DNA of 64,000 bases, from the NCBI RefSeq assembly GCF_000427625.1, contig NZ_KE386569.1, forward strand, positions 1,264,216 to 1,328,215, read 5' to 3'. The stretch's first letter is position 1, and each line of letters starts with the position of its first letter. The notes beneath the pieces are model-generated. The model ran no database searches. It had not been told where the DNA came from and saw only the letters and a program-made list of their open reading frames with translations. The translations under genes were made by a program, and so were the position numbers. Of this stretch, positions 44,581 to 52,922 are shown piece after piece. Source of the stretch: Methylobacter luteus IMV-B-3098 (GTDB lineage: Bacteria; Pseudomonadota; Gammaproteobacteria; Methylococcales; Methylomonadaceae).

Positions 44581-45465
44581 TTATTTAAGGCATAATTCCA
44601 AAAATGCCTTGGTGACCCGGGACTGAATGACCTGCTTAGGCGCGACAATATTCAAATGCCAGACCAGGCCATTCGGGGGATTGATGCGCCGCGCCACCAG
44701 ACCTTTAGCCTCATGGCGCAGCGCCTGGGAAGAGGCGAAACCGATGCCCAGCCCCGCCCTGACCGACTCCTTGATGCCCGAAACCCCGGTCACTTCGATA
44801 CTGACGGGCGCAACGATACCGGCCGCCGCCAATGCCCGTTCGACCACGTGTCTGGCCCCCGAACCGGGCTCGCGCCAGATCACCGGATGCTGGGTGAAGA
44901 CCTCCAAGGGCACGCTTTCGGGGTACTCCTGCGCCACGCTATGATCCTCCGGCAAAACCAGCACGATTTCATCATCCTGCCACGGCACAACCTCATAATT
45001 GCCGGGCAGTTCATCCTCGTTCACCGGCCCTTCAATAAAACCCAGATCAAGATCGCCCAGGTTGCGGATGATTTCCGCCGTATCCCAGGTCTTCATAAAA
45101 ACCTGAACGCCCGGATACAGCTTCTGAAGTTGCACAACATGTTGGGGCAAATAAAAGCTGGCGATCGTGGTCGTGGATCCCAAGCGCAGAAAACCGGTAT
45201 TGATCTGCTGCAAGCAGCGCACATAGTCAATAGCCTGATTGAAATCGTTATCCATTTTCTGGGCATATTCCAGCAAGCCTTTTCCGGCCGGCGTCAATTC
45301 GATCTGATGGCCTTTGCGCTCATAAAGCGCCTCGCCGACCTCGCTCTGCAGCAGCTTCAGCTGTCCTGATACAGCCGGTTGTCCCAGATGCAGATGCTGC
45401 GCGGCCAGCGTAATGCTCTTGAAACGGGCAACGACGGCGAAAGTAAGTAAATGATTGGGATTCAA
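44581..45465 (-). CDS. LysR-family transcriptional regulator
   Basis: A 294-residue regulator with an N-terminal winged helix (LLTFAVVARFKSITLAAQHLHLGQPAVSGQLKLLQSEVGEALYERKGHQIELTPAG, about 5-60) and a periplasmic-binding-like effector domain (about 90-290). The effector domain resembles CbbR/CysB-type members. It lies upstream of the MBL hydrolase gene on the same strand, 28 bases apart, and may regulate the MBL/SoxYZ-like unit. The effector is not predictable. Confidence 0.9.
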   Translation of the reverse strand: MNPNHLLTFAVVARFKSITLAAQHLHLGQPAVSGQLKLLQSEVGEALYERKGHQIELTPAGKGLLEYAQKMDNDFNQAIDYVRCLQQINTGFLRLGSTTTIASFYLPQHVVQLQKLYPGVQVFMKTWDTAEIIRNLGDLDLGFIEGPVNEDELPGNYEVVPWQDDEIVLVLPEDHSVAQEYPESVPLEVFTQHPVIWREPGSGARHVVERALAAAGIVAPVSIEVTGVSGIKESVRAGLGIGFASSQALRHEAKGLVARRINPPNGLVWHLNIVAPKQVIQSRVTKAFLELCLK

Positions 45466-45671
45466 TGCAATTTCCTGATAATTTTTCTCGAGTATTTTTA
45501 GTTTTCTATTGAAGTTCAGGATTGTTAAAAGACTCGAACATTAGCCTTTAATAATATCATTATTCGTGATATTTACTTTAAAAAATTGACAATTTAAAAT
45601 CGATATTCATGAGTCAAAACTGATACCGCCTGTAAGGATTAAAGCTAAGATGACATTCATTAGCTGTAACA

Positions 45672-45750
45672 GCCTGCAAATATAAATCGCAGGATCTGCA
45701 AACAGCCATTTTTTCGACCCGGATTAATTGCCAATAGGCCGGCATTATTT
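45672..45750 (+). repeat. 79-bp dispersed repeat, copy 1 (inverted partner at 59694-59772)
   Basis: Identical to the reverse complement of 59694-59772 except one base. It contains two CTGCAAA direct repeats and a GCCGGC core. It lies in the intergenic space between the LysR regulator and the cobalamin cluster. Not coding. Confidence 0.95.
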
Positions 45751-45802
45751 GCCAACAGCCTGCAAACATCGCTCAGGACCCACATTGTGCGCCAATAAGA
45801 AA

Positions 45803-46093
45803 TCAGAGAGGAATCCCAATCGCCAACAGGCTGTTCTGCAATTCCTGTGTCCGGGCTGGAGTCAGGTTGCCCTGCAAGAATGACCGTATTTCAGCGGGTT
45901 TGGTATCAAGCAGTTCAGCCAGGGCCTTGGCATTGTAGCCATGCCGGGTTAAGCGCGGCCCTAATGCGTTGATGTATTTTGCCAAATTGATGCTTTTCAG
46001 CCCTGGTTTGATTATGATTGATGCCAAAAACTTTCTGTTTTTGGCATCAATTACGGAGAATTCTGCTGAGAAATAAGCGGAAATTGGCTTCAC
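45803..46093 (-). CDS. Small putative DNA-binding (HTH-like) protein, start uncertain
   Basis: A 96-residue frame beginning at GTG. The C-terminal half (AKALAELLDTKPAEIRSFLQGNLTPARTQELQNSLLAIGIP) resembles a winged or XRE-like helix-turn-helix of small regulators. The N-terminal third is coded across a perfect 14-base inverted repeat (46018-46050), and no ATG is available, so the true start could be later or the frame a fragment. No family was recognised. Downstream of the ferredoxin gene on the same strand. Confidence 0.45.
   Translation of the reverse strand: MKPISAYFSAEFSVIDAKNRKFLASIIIKPGLKSINLAKYINALGPRLTRHGYNAKALAELLDTKPAEIRSFLQGNLTPARTQELQNSLLAIGIPL
46018..46050. repeat. Perfect 14-bp inverted repeat with 5-base loop
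   Basis: TTGATGCCAAAAAC and GTTTTTGGCATCAA flank TTTCT. It is strong enough to be a terminator or operator but sits inside the N-terminal part of the small HTH frame. There is no T-run on the plus strand. Confidence 0.75.
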
Positions 46094-46161
46094 GGAATTT
46101 TCTGGGGTTTGGCCTTATATCCCCTATCTGGCACTCATCTGGCAGGCGATGGTATCAGCCC

Positions 46162-46512
46162 TCACTTGCAGCCTGGTCCTTGATGGAAAATCAGCTCGGC
46201 CACCGGTTCACCGCCGATCAGATGTTGATGAATGATGCGATCGAGGTTGGTATCGTTGACGTTGTAATACCAGACCCCGTCCGGTTGTACGCAGACGATC
46301 GGTCCCGCTTTGCAGGAGGCGAAACATGACACCCGGGTACGCTTGACGCGCAATGCGCCCTGATCCAACCCGGCAGCCTTGAATTTAGCGCCCAGGCTAT
46401 CGAACAGCGCCTGCGATTCACCGTTCAGCGTGCAGCGCGGACCGGTACACACCAGCAGGTGGCGTCTGTAGTCGCTCATTTTGGGTTTTTCCGGCATTAC
46501 CGTCTCAGTCAT
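46162..46512 (-). CDS. Thioredoxin-like 2Fe-2S ferredoxin of the cobalamin cluster
   Basis: A 116-residue protein with the thioredoxin-like ferredoxin pattern: HLLVCTGPRC, then 35 residues later CFASCKAGPIVCV, giving the four expected cysteines. Such proteins (CbiW-like) are found in corrin-ring gene clusters and could supply electrons for cobalt reduction or ring steps; this is inference from context. The start overlaps the cobJ stop by eight bases, making it the last gene of the operon. Confidence 0.85.
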   Translation of the reverse strand: MTETVMPEKPKMSDYRRHLLVCTGPRCTLNGESQALFDSLGAKFKAAGLDQGALRVKRTRVSCFASCKAGPIVCVQPDGVWYYNVNDTNLDRIIHQHLIGGEPVAELIFHQGPGCK

Positions 46513-47884
46513 CGCTTGTCACCTCTTCAGTTTTCGTATCTTCGACAGCGACAATAGCTTGTCCATATTGCTCACAAGCGCTACGGTAAGCCTTGAGCGC
46601 GACGGCATCGAATGCCTCGCCGGCCTTCACCAGCAACAGCGAGAAAACTACTGAACCGCGAGCATCCATGCAATAGATGCCGTGTTGTCTGTCGCCTTGA
46701 CTGAGAAACCAGGCGCTGGCAATGCGCTGACGGTCGACATGCAGATGGCAATACGCATTCGTCATATTCAGCCAGTCGCCACGGCGAGTGAAATCCTTAG
46801 CTTCCAACAGCAATTCGGCCACTGCGCCGGTCTCGCTGCGGATCACGGCACGTAGCTGCCCCCAGTCTTTGGCGGCGTTCAGCACCGCGTCGATCTGGTC
46901 ACCAGACGTCCATCGCGCTTGCAGATCGCCCGTCTCATCATCAGGCTGCGCCGCGGCAATGGCGGCCAGAATCTCGCCTAGCGGCACGTCAAAGTGCGCG
47001 GCCGTCTCACGCAGCGTAACGGTCGGATTTTCGCGCAGATACCTGCGCACGCAGGCATGCCAGCCAGTCAACCCCATACTCAGGGAGCGGCCCGCCTGTT
47101 CGCCGGTTTTCGCCATACCGGTCAGGTTGTCGTATTTGTTGGCATAACCGCGCGGGGTGATCATCAGGCCATCGCGGGCAAACGTGCTGCTATTGCCGAT
47201 CAGTACAGTGCAGAGCATGCCGATCTCGCAGTCGGCCATTTGCGCCAGCGTGGTCATCTGGATCGTCTGGCGCTGACGATAGCCGGACTTGATGATCGCG
47301 ACCGGCGTTTCTGGGCGGCGATGTTGTAGCAGGATGCGTTGTGCCTCGACAATCTGGCCAGTGCGCCGGCCGCTTTTGGGGTTATACAGTGCCACGACGA
47401 AATCTCCGCGTGCCGCCGCTTCCAGCCGTCGAGCAATAGTCGGCCAGGGAGTGAGTAGATCCGATAGCGAAATCGAACAAAAGTCATGCGTCAGCGGTGC
47501 GCCGACCAGCGCGGCGCAGGCATTCAGCGCTGTGGCGCCGGGTATCACTTCCACTGTGATGTCGCTGTCCGGCGTCCAGCCGGTCTGCAACAGCACTTCG
47601 TAAGTCGGCCCAGCCATGCCGTAAACGCCGATGTCGCCGGATGAAATCAACGCTACGGTCTTGCCCAGCAAGGCTTGATCATAAGCTTCGATACAGCGGT
47701 CGATCTCTTCGGTCATACCCTTGCGCACCACTTCCTTGCCTTCCAACAGTTCCTGCACCAGTTTGATGTAAGTGGAATAGCCGATCACTACATCGGCCTC
47801 GGCGATAGCAGCACGGGCCCGATAGGTCATATGTTCCGGCGCTCCGGGGCCGAAACCCACCAGCAAAATTTTGCCTTTCTTCAT
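46505..47884 (-). CDS. cobJ: Precorrin-3B C17-methyltransferase CobJ fused to a HutX/ChuX-like domain
   Basis: A 459-residue protein. The first 245 residues are a complete CobJ/CbiH SAM methyltransferase (KILLVGFGPGAPEHMTYRA, SSGDIGVYGMAG, VEVIPGATALNACAALVGAPL, LYNPKSGRRTGQI). After a linker, residues 275-445 resemble HutX/ChuX heme-handling proteins: VRRYLRENPTVTLRETAAHFDVPLGEILAAI, then WGQLRAVIRSETGAVAEL, HLHVDRQRIASAWFL and MDARGSVVFSLLLVKAG. The usual CobJ is about 240-260 residues. The start overlaps the cobE-like stop by ATGA. The extra domain could bind a tetrapyrrole intermediate; this is a proposal. Confidence 0.88.
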   Translation of the reverse strand: MKKGKILLVGFGPGAPEHMTYRARAAIAEADVVIGYSTYIKLVQELLEGKEVVRKGMTEEIDRCIEAYDQALLGKTVALISSGDIGVYGMAGPTYEVLLQTGWTPDSDITVEVIPGATALNACAALVGAPLTHDFCSISLSDLLTPWPTIARRLEAAARGDFVVALYNPKSGRRTGQIVEAQRILLQHRRPETPVAIIKSGYRQRQTIQMTTLAQMADCEIGMLCTVLIGNSSTFARDGLMITPRGYANKYDNLTGMAKTGEQAGRSLSMGLTGWHACVRRYLRENPTVTLRETAAHFDVPLGEILAAIAAAQPDDETGDLQARWTSGDQIDAVLNAAKDWGQLRAVIRSETGAVAELLLEAKDFTRRGDWLNMTNAYCHLHVDRQRIASAWFLSQGDRQHGIYCMDARGSVVFSLLLVKAGEAFDAVALKAYRSACEQYGQAIVAVEDTKTEEVTSDD

Positions 47885-48285
47885 GCGTTGTTCTCTTTCA
47901 TGCTTGCGATTGATACCGTGACGTTCTTGCCATCCTCGCCGCGGTATTTGTGTTTTTCCAGTAGCAGTGCGCGCATATCGGCGTCTGCCGCCAGCAATGC
48001 GGCCGCCTCAGCGACGGCAGGCGTACCCATGTACTTGCGCACGGTTTCGGAAGGGTTGGGCACCGGCACTTGCGCCAATTGCTGCGCGGTAAAAAAATAC
48101 AGCGGCCAGTCGTGCTCGTCAGCCAGTTGCAGAATGGCCATCTCGTCGTTTTTCTTGTCTATACTGGCTGCGCCCGCGATAGCGGTTTTATCCAACCCGG
48201 CCAGAGTCAATGCCTGTTCGACTGCCGTGCGCAGAGTGGCTAAAGAGGTGTTGCGGTCACAGCCCAGGCCCAGTATGACTTTCAT
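47881..48285 (-). CDS. cobE: CbiG C-terminal domain / CobE-like protein
   Basis: A 134-residue protein matching the C-terminal third of CbiG: MKVILGLGCDRNTSLATLRTAVEQAL, the SIDKKNDEMAILQLA segment and the NPSETVRKYMGTPAVAEAAAL motif. CbiG opens the ring A lactone of cobalt-precorrin-5A. The ATG at 48285 is used because its overlap with the upstream cbiG stop forms ATGA; a frame start 19 codons earlier lies inside that gene. It is the second half of a split CbiG, or a CobE partner. Confidence 0.85.
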   Translation of the reverse strand: MKVILGLGCDRNTSLATLRTAVEQALTLAGLDKTAIAGAASIDKKNDEMAILQLADEHDWPLYFFTAQQLAQVPVPNPSETVRKYMGTPAVAEAAALLAADADMRALLLEKHKYRGEDGKNVTVSIASMKENNA

Positions 48286-49031
48286 CAGTCCTGCCCCAGT
48301 GGCGGCCGGTAGACTACCAAACGTTCGGCGAGCTGCTCCCACAGTTCCGGGGCGATGTCACGGCGGGTCACCCAGAGCACCGCCTTGAACCGCGACAAAT
48401 CGACTGCCTCGAAACGCTCGAACAGATGAATATTGGCAGGTAGCGGCGTGGGTCGTATCCACCAGTTTTTAGCACCCGCTTCCTGTACGAAAGCAATAGG
48501 CTCCTCGTTGACGACATGCGCCGAGACGCGGGTAATGTTGATTTTCGGTGCCTCGACCTGCCAGCCCAGCTCACGGCCGAGAATATCCACCGGGATGGTC
48601 TTGCCGACATCAGAGGCGGTGGTCAGCACCGCTTCGGCACCCAGCAAAGCAGCTACATGTTCGGCGAAGGCATTGGCGCCACCCACGTGTCCGGACAATA
48701 CCGGGATCACATAACGCGCTGCGTCATCCACGACCACGACGCCCGGGTCTTCGTCCTTGGATTTAAGGTGCGGTGCAATCAGCCGTACCACGGCGCCCAG
48801 CGAGATAAATAGCACCAGCTGATCATAGCGCACGAACAGGCCGCCCATATTGGCGCTCAGTGCGCCGGGCAGTACTTCAACAGGATTGCTGATGGCGGGC
48901 AGTTCGGGGGCGAATTTTTCCGATACGGTCAGGCACGCATCCGGCAATTGTGCGGCCAGGCGCAGGGCTTGGGATAAGCCGTGCTTGGTAATCGCTACCA
49001 GCGCGACACGGGGCTGTGAGGGTGTGATCAT
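48285..49031 (-). CDS. cbiG: CbiG N-terminal and middle domains (cobalt-precorrin-5A hydrolase)
   Basis: A 248-residue protein with CbiG N-terminal features: GLFVRYDQLVLFISLGAVVRLIAPHLKSKDEDPGVVVVDDAARYVIPVLSGHVGGAN and FAEHVAALLGAEAVLTTASD. The complete CbiG is usually about 350 residues; here the C-terminal domain is a separate coding sequence just downstream. It hydrolyses the delta-lactone after C-20 ring contraction. The start overlaps cobI by ATGA. Confidence 0.9.
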   Translation of the reverse strand: MITPSQPRVALVAITKHGLSQALRLAAQLPDACLTVSEKFAPELPAISNPVEVLPGALSANMGGLFVRYDQLVLFISLGAVVRLIAPHLKSKDEDPGVVVVDDAARYVIPVLSGHVGGANAFAEHVAALLGAEAVLTTASDVGKTIPVDILGRELGWQVEAPKINITRVSAHVVNEEPIAFVQEAGAKNWWIRPTPLPANIHLFERFEAVDLSRFKAVLWVTRRDIAPELWEQLAERLVVYRPPLGQD

Positions 49032-49819
49032 AAAGTCTCTTCAGTGGATTCAGATGTTTTTTTGCGGCAGCCGCGGATCATTTCGCCGCGCTGGCGATCA
49101 GGGTTGCGCACCAGCAGCAGCGACAAATAATTCACCTTCTGCCCGCGCAATTGCAGCACGTCGCGTTCGATGCGCTCCTGAGGCGTGCCAGCCTTCTCGA
49201 CAAAAGCAGCATCAGCCAGCAGAGCCCGTCGTTCCAGCAGATCGAGAATATCATCCAACAAAGGTTTCACCTTCAGCAGCACCAACGTGTCGAAGTCATT
49301 GAGCAGGCGTTCGATCATGGCGATGCCGTAACTGGCCGGGATAATCGCCACGGTTTCGTCGGTGTCGGCCAGCGGCATGGCCACACGGGCGGCGGCGGCG
49401 TTAAACGATGGCACGCCGGGAATCGTTTCGATGACGATGCTTTCGTCCAGCGCGCGCACAGTGCGGGCCAGATGGCCGAAGGTCGAATAGGTGGAGGCAT
49501 CGCCCTCGACCAGGAACAGCACGTCCTGACCGGCGTGCAGGCGGGCCAGCACCGTTTCGGCGGCACGCAGCCAGTAGCCAGCCAGAATATCGGCGTCATG
49601 GGTCATCGGGAAAATCAGCGGCGAATGCGCTTCAGGCAGCGTCAGCCCCGCGCGCAATGCAATCTGCAGCGCATGGCTTTCGGCGTCCTTGCGCCGCACC
49701 GGATAAGCCCAGTGCGCGTCAGTCCGCTGCAACAATTCCCAGACATGCCGGGTAATCAGTCCCGGATCGCCGGGGCCGAGTGAGGCGCCGATTAGCCGGC
49801 CGCTTTGTGGTTTAGTCAT
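49028..49819 (-). CDS. cobI: Precorrin-2 C20-methyltransferase CobI/CbiL
   Basis: A 263-residue SAM methyltransferase of the tetrapyrrole family (GASLGPGDPGLITRHVWELL, PVRRKDAES, EGDASTYSTFGHLARTV, ETIPGVPSFNAAAARVAMPL). It methylates C-20 of (cobalt-)precorrin-2. The ATG at 49819 (MTKPQ) is preferred; it overlaps cobL by eight bases, while the frame start 19 codons earlier would intrude deeper into cobL. Confidence 0.93.
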   Translation of the reverse strand: MTKPQSGRLIGASLGPGDPGLITRHVWELLQRTDAHWAYPVRRKDAESHALQIALRAGLTLPEAHSPLIFPMTHDADILAGYWLRAAETVLARLHAGQDVLFLVEGDASTYSTFGHLARTVRALDESIVIETIPGVPSFNAAAARVAMPLADTDETVAIIPASYGIAMIERLLNDFDTLVLLKVKPLLDDILDLLERRALLADAAFVEKAGTPQERIERDVLQLRGQKVNYLSLLLVRNPDRQRGEMIRGCRKKTSESTEETL

Positions 49820-51131
49820 AGCTTTGTTCCAAGTTTTGCTCACTGCAATCCGGTTCGCACTGATGAGCGCAGACAATCCAGATCGGGTTTTCTGCCTGCA
49901 TGCGGTGCATATTCAAAATAGGCTGGCTGCGTGCGGCTTGCAGTTGAATCACATCCCATTGCGCCCCCGTCGCTTTTAAGGTGTCGATCGCGGTGGTTAT
50001 ATTTTCGAAGGTGGCAAAATTCATCACTAGATTGCCTCCCGGACGAAGCCGTCGCAGGCAAAGCGAGATCAGCTCCCTTAATTCGCCGCCGGAACCGCCG
50101 ATAAACACTGCGTCCGGATCGGGCCAGTTTTCCAGTCCGGCCGGCGCACGGCCATGCAGCAATGTATAGTTGCTGGCCCGCAGGCTGGCCCGGTTACTCA
50201 GGGCAATCGCGGCATCGGCTTCGTTTTTTTCGATGGCATAGACATGGCCTTGCGGGCACAATCTCGCTGCTTCCAGCCCGACCGAGCCGGAGCCTGCGCC
50301 GATATCCCACACCACGCTGTCCGGCAATAAAGCCATCCTTGCCAGCGATACCGCCCGGACTTCCCGTTTGGTAATCAGCCCTTTGTCGGGCTTGCGCTGG
50401 TTAAAGCGATCATCGGGCAGCCCAAACAGGGCTTCGCGAGCGGCAGGCTGACGGCGGCGCAACAGGACGATATTGGGATCGGCAAAGCGGCGCTCAGCGG
50501 CCGCATTGATGGTCAGCCAGTCAGAAACCTGCTCCTGATCCTGCAGCAGGCATGCCGCTACGGCCATCTCGAACTCGTCCTCTAGAGACTCGATTTGCAA
50601 CATCCGAGCGATGCGTGCAGGGGTGTTTTCCGGGCTGGTGAAGACAGCGGTCAGATCCGACTGGCGCAGTAAAGACAGTAAAGGGTACAAGCCATGTTCC
50701 GGCGTGGCGCCAATAGTCCATTCGCCGGCGTCGCGATGGTGCACCGAACTGATGCGAACGTCCTGCCAGGCCAGGCCCAGCTTTGCGCAGGCCAGTTGCA
50801 GTGTGGAAAGATTGGGCAGTATGTCCACGCCTGTACGGCCGAGCTTGTTAATAAGAAAACTGGCAATGCCATGGCATAAAGGATCGCCCGTCGCCAGCAC
50901 CACGACCTGCTTGCCGGCCTCACGGGCCGCACTTATCCAGACAGGAACTTGCGGCAAATTGCCGGTCAGATCATGACGTTCGGCATCGACGCGTATTGCA
51001 TCGGCAAATAATGCCAAGGTACGGTGGCCGCCAATCACCAGATCGGCAGATTGCAGCTGCGCCAGCGCTTCCGGCGTTAAGCCTGCAGCGCCATTGTCCA
51101 GTACGCCGATAATCCGGCAAGGATGGGTCAT
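49812..51131 (-). CDS. cobL: Precorrin-6Y C5,15-methyltransferase (CbiE-CbiT fusion, CobL)
   Basis: A 439-residue bifunctional enzyme. The CbiE-type methyltransferase is N-terminal (about 1-210; RIIGVLDNGAAGLTPEAL, ATGDPLCHGIASF, SVHHRDAGEW). The CbiT-like methyltransferase/decarboxylase is C-terminal (about 235-420; KREVRAVSLARMALLPDSVVWDIGAGSGSVGLEAA, FIGGSGGELREL, VMNFATFENITTAI). It methylates C-5 and C-15 and removes the acetate side chain. The ATG at 51131 lies nine bases after AAGGAG and directly overlaps the cbiD 3' end. Confidence 0.95.
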   Translation of the reverse strand: MTHPCRIIGVLDNGAAGLTPEALAQLQSADLVIGGHRTLALFADAIRVDAERHDLTGNLPQVPVWISAAREAGKQVVVLATGDPLCHGIASFLINKLGRTGVDILPNLSTLQLACAKLGLAWQDVRISSVHHRDAGEWTIGATPEHGLYPLLSLLRQSDLTAVFTSPENTPARIARMLQIESLEDEFEMAVAACLLQDQEQVSDWLTINAAAERRFADPNIVLLRRRQPAAREALFGLPDDRFNQRKPDKGLITKREVRAVSLARMALLPDSVVWDIGAGSGSVGLEAARLCPQGHVYAIEKNEADAAIALSNRASLRASNYTLLHGRAPAGLENWPDPDAVFIGGSGGELRELISLCLRRLRPGGNLVMNFATFENITTAIDTLKATGAQWDVIQLQAARSQPILNMHRMQAENPIWIVCAHQCEPDCSEQNLEQSYD

Positions 51132-51132
51132 C

Positions 51133-52233
51133 TCAAACATCTCCTTCAACTTCGGCCAGTTTTTTGCCGTCAAAATCGCACATCAGCACCCGCAGGCGGA
51201 ATTTGCCGGTGTAGCGCTGGCTCAAGGTGGCGATAACCCGCCGACCCAGGGCCGTGTAAAATTCGGTAATCAAGCCCAGCTCTTCCATACGCTCGCTGGC
51301 ATAGCGGGCCATTTCCGACTGCCTGATGTCGTCGCAGATGTCAGCCGGCGCCCCGATTTCGGAGGCAAGTTCCGCCAGCAACTCGGTATCTACCGCGCTG
51401 CGGTTGGCGTGCGTGATGGTTTCGCCCTGGGCAATCTTGGTCAACTTGCCGACCATGCCGCCGATCACGACCTTGCGAATGCCGCATTCGACCACAGTGT
51501 CCAGCGCGTACTTGAGAAAGTCGCCCATCTGCACGAAGCAGGCTGGCGCCAGTTCGGGAAGCTCCTGCATGGTGAATTTCTCCGTACGCCCGCCGGTAGT
51601 CAACACCACGGTATCCTGATCCTGGCTGGCGGCCACTTCAATGCCCTGAATCACGCTAGCCCGAAACGCCGCCGTGGAATAGGGGTGAACGATACCGGTA
51701 GTGCCGAGGATGGAAATGCCGCCGATAATGCCGAGGCGGTAATTGAGCGTTTTTTTCGCCATGTCTTCGCCGCCTGGCACGGAAATGGTCACTTCAATTC
51801 CTGATCGCTCCAGCAAGGCGCCTGCTGCACTGCGCACATTGGCTTCGATGTTGCGCCGTGGCACCGGATTGATGGCCGGCCCACCTACCTCCAGCCCCAG
51901 GCCCTGCATAGTGATCGTGCCGACGCCTTCGCCGCCTTTCAGCACTACCGCCCCGGGCGCCTCCGGCAACAGCCGCACCTCGGCGGTCAATGGCGCTTTG
52001 TCAGTGACATCAGGATCATCGCCGGCATCCTTGATGACGACAGCGTGCGCGGCATCGCGATCACAATATCCGTTACAGACGGCAAAGCGTACTTGCTGGC
52101 CGTTGGGCAGGTCACAATCGACCGTCTCAGGCACGGTACCGTCCACCAGGCCTAATACCGCCGCCCGTGCGGCTGCCGCGGAACAGGCGCCGGTGGTGTA
52201 GCCTTTGCGAGTGCCTTTGGCTTTTTTTTCCAT
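51133..52233 (-). CDS. cbiD: Cobalt-precorrin-5B C1-methyltransferase CbiD
   Basis: A 366-residue CbiD with the diagnostic TRKGYTTGACSAAAARAAVLGL start, GGEGVGTITMQGLGLEVGGPAINPVPRRNIEANV, GTTGIVHPYSTAAFRASVIQGI and FVQMGDFLKYALDTV. CbiD belongs to the oxygen-independent (early-cobalt) corrin route, so together with CbiX and CbiG it indicates that route, despite Cob-type names for several partners. It starts eight bases after the cobH stop and is followed by cobL. Confidence 0.96.
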   Translation of the reverse strand: MEKKAKGTRKGYTTGACSAAAARAAVLGLVDGTVPETVDCDLPNGQQVRFAVCNGYCDRDAAHAVVIKDAGDDPDVTDKAPLTAEVRLLPEAPGAVVLKGGEGVGTITMQGLGLEVGGPAINPVPRRNIEANVRSAAGALLERSGIEVTISVPGGEDMAKKTLNYRLGIIGGISILGTTGIVHPYSTAAFRASVIQGIEVAASQDQDTVVLTTGGRTEKFTMQELPELAPACFVQMGDFLKYALDTVVECGIRKVVIGGMVGKLTKIAQGETITHANRSAVDTELLAELASEIGAPADICDDIRQSEMARYASERMEELGLITEFYTALGRRVIATLSQRYTGKFRLRVLMCDFDGKKLAEVEGDV

Positions 52234-52241
52234 TCGCCAGA

Positions 52242-52910
52242 TCAGCCGGACGCTTTTTGCTTCGCTTCGGCCAGCGCCAGCAAGGCGTGAATCGCCGCCA
52301 CTACCAAGGTAGAGCCCCCTTTGCGGCCGTCAATGACAATCCAGGGCACCTTGTCTATCTCGCTCAGTACCGCTTTGGATTCGGCGGCCGAGACGAAGCC
52401 CACCGGCATGCCGATCACTAGGGCGGGTTTGATCTGCCCGTCGTTGATCATGCGTACCACTTCCAGTAGCGCAGTCGGCGCATTGCCGATCGCGATGATG
52501 CCGCCATCCAGCAAATTCAGCCGCTGCGCCTTGCGCATGGCCTGCACGGCACGGGTGCTGTTTTCGGTTTTGGCCTGAGCAATCACATCCTCATCGGCGA
52601 TGAACTGATGCGTGACGACGCCAAAATGATCTAGGCGTGGCTTGGACAAGCCCACACAAATCATTTCCACATCGGCGACGATAGGCGCACCTTGGCTGAT
52701 GGCCTGTAAACCGGCGGCCACCGCATCCGAATGAAAACGGGTCAGGCCGTTGAATTCAAAATCCGCCGAGGCGTGGATGATGCGCCGCACCACCTGCCAT
52801 TGCTGCTCGCTGTAGCGGTGCGGCCCGGCTTCGTGGTCGACGATCGCAAACGAGTCGTGCTCGATCTGGCGGCCTGCGTCGGTAAGTTGTTCGGTAACGA
52901 TATTATTCAT
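52242..52910 (-). CDS. cobH: Precorrin-8X methylmutase CobH/CbiC
   Basis: A 222-residue enzyme that moves the C-11 methyl group to C-12. It has ADFEFNGLTRFHSDAV with the catalytic His, PIVADVEMICVGL, AIGNAPTALLEVVRMI and VIGMPVGFVSAAESKAVL. The length fits the family (210-225). A 12-base gap from cbiX, with an AGGTTATCTT leader before the ATG. Confidence 0.95.
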   Translation of the reverse strand: MNNIVTEQLTDAGRQIEHDSFAIVDHEAGPHRYSEQQWQVVRRIIHASADFEFNGLTRFHSDAVAAGLQAISQGAPIVADVEMICVGLSKPRLDHFGVVTHQFIADEDVIAQAKTENSTRAVQAMRKAQRLNLLDGGIIAIGNAPTALLEVVRMINDGQIKPALVIGMPVGFVSAAESKAVLSEIDKVPWIVIDGRKGGSTLVVAAIHALLALAEAKQKASG

Positions 52911-52922
52911 AAGATAACCTGC

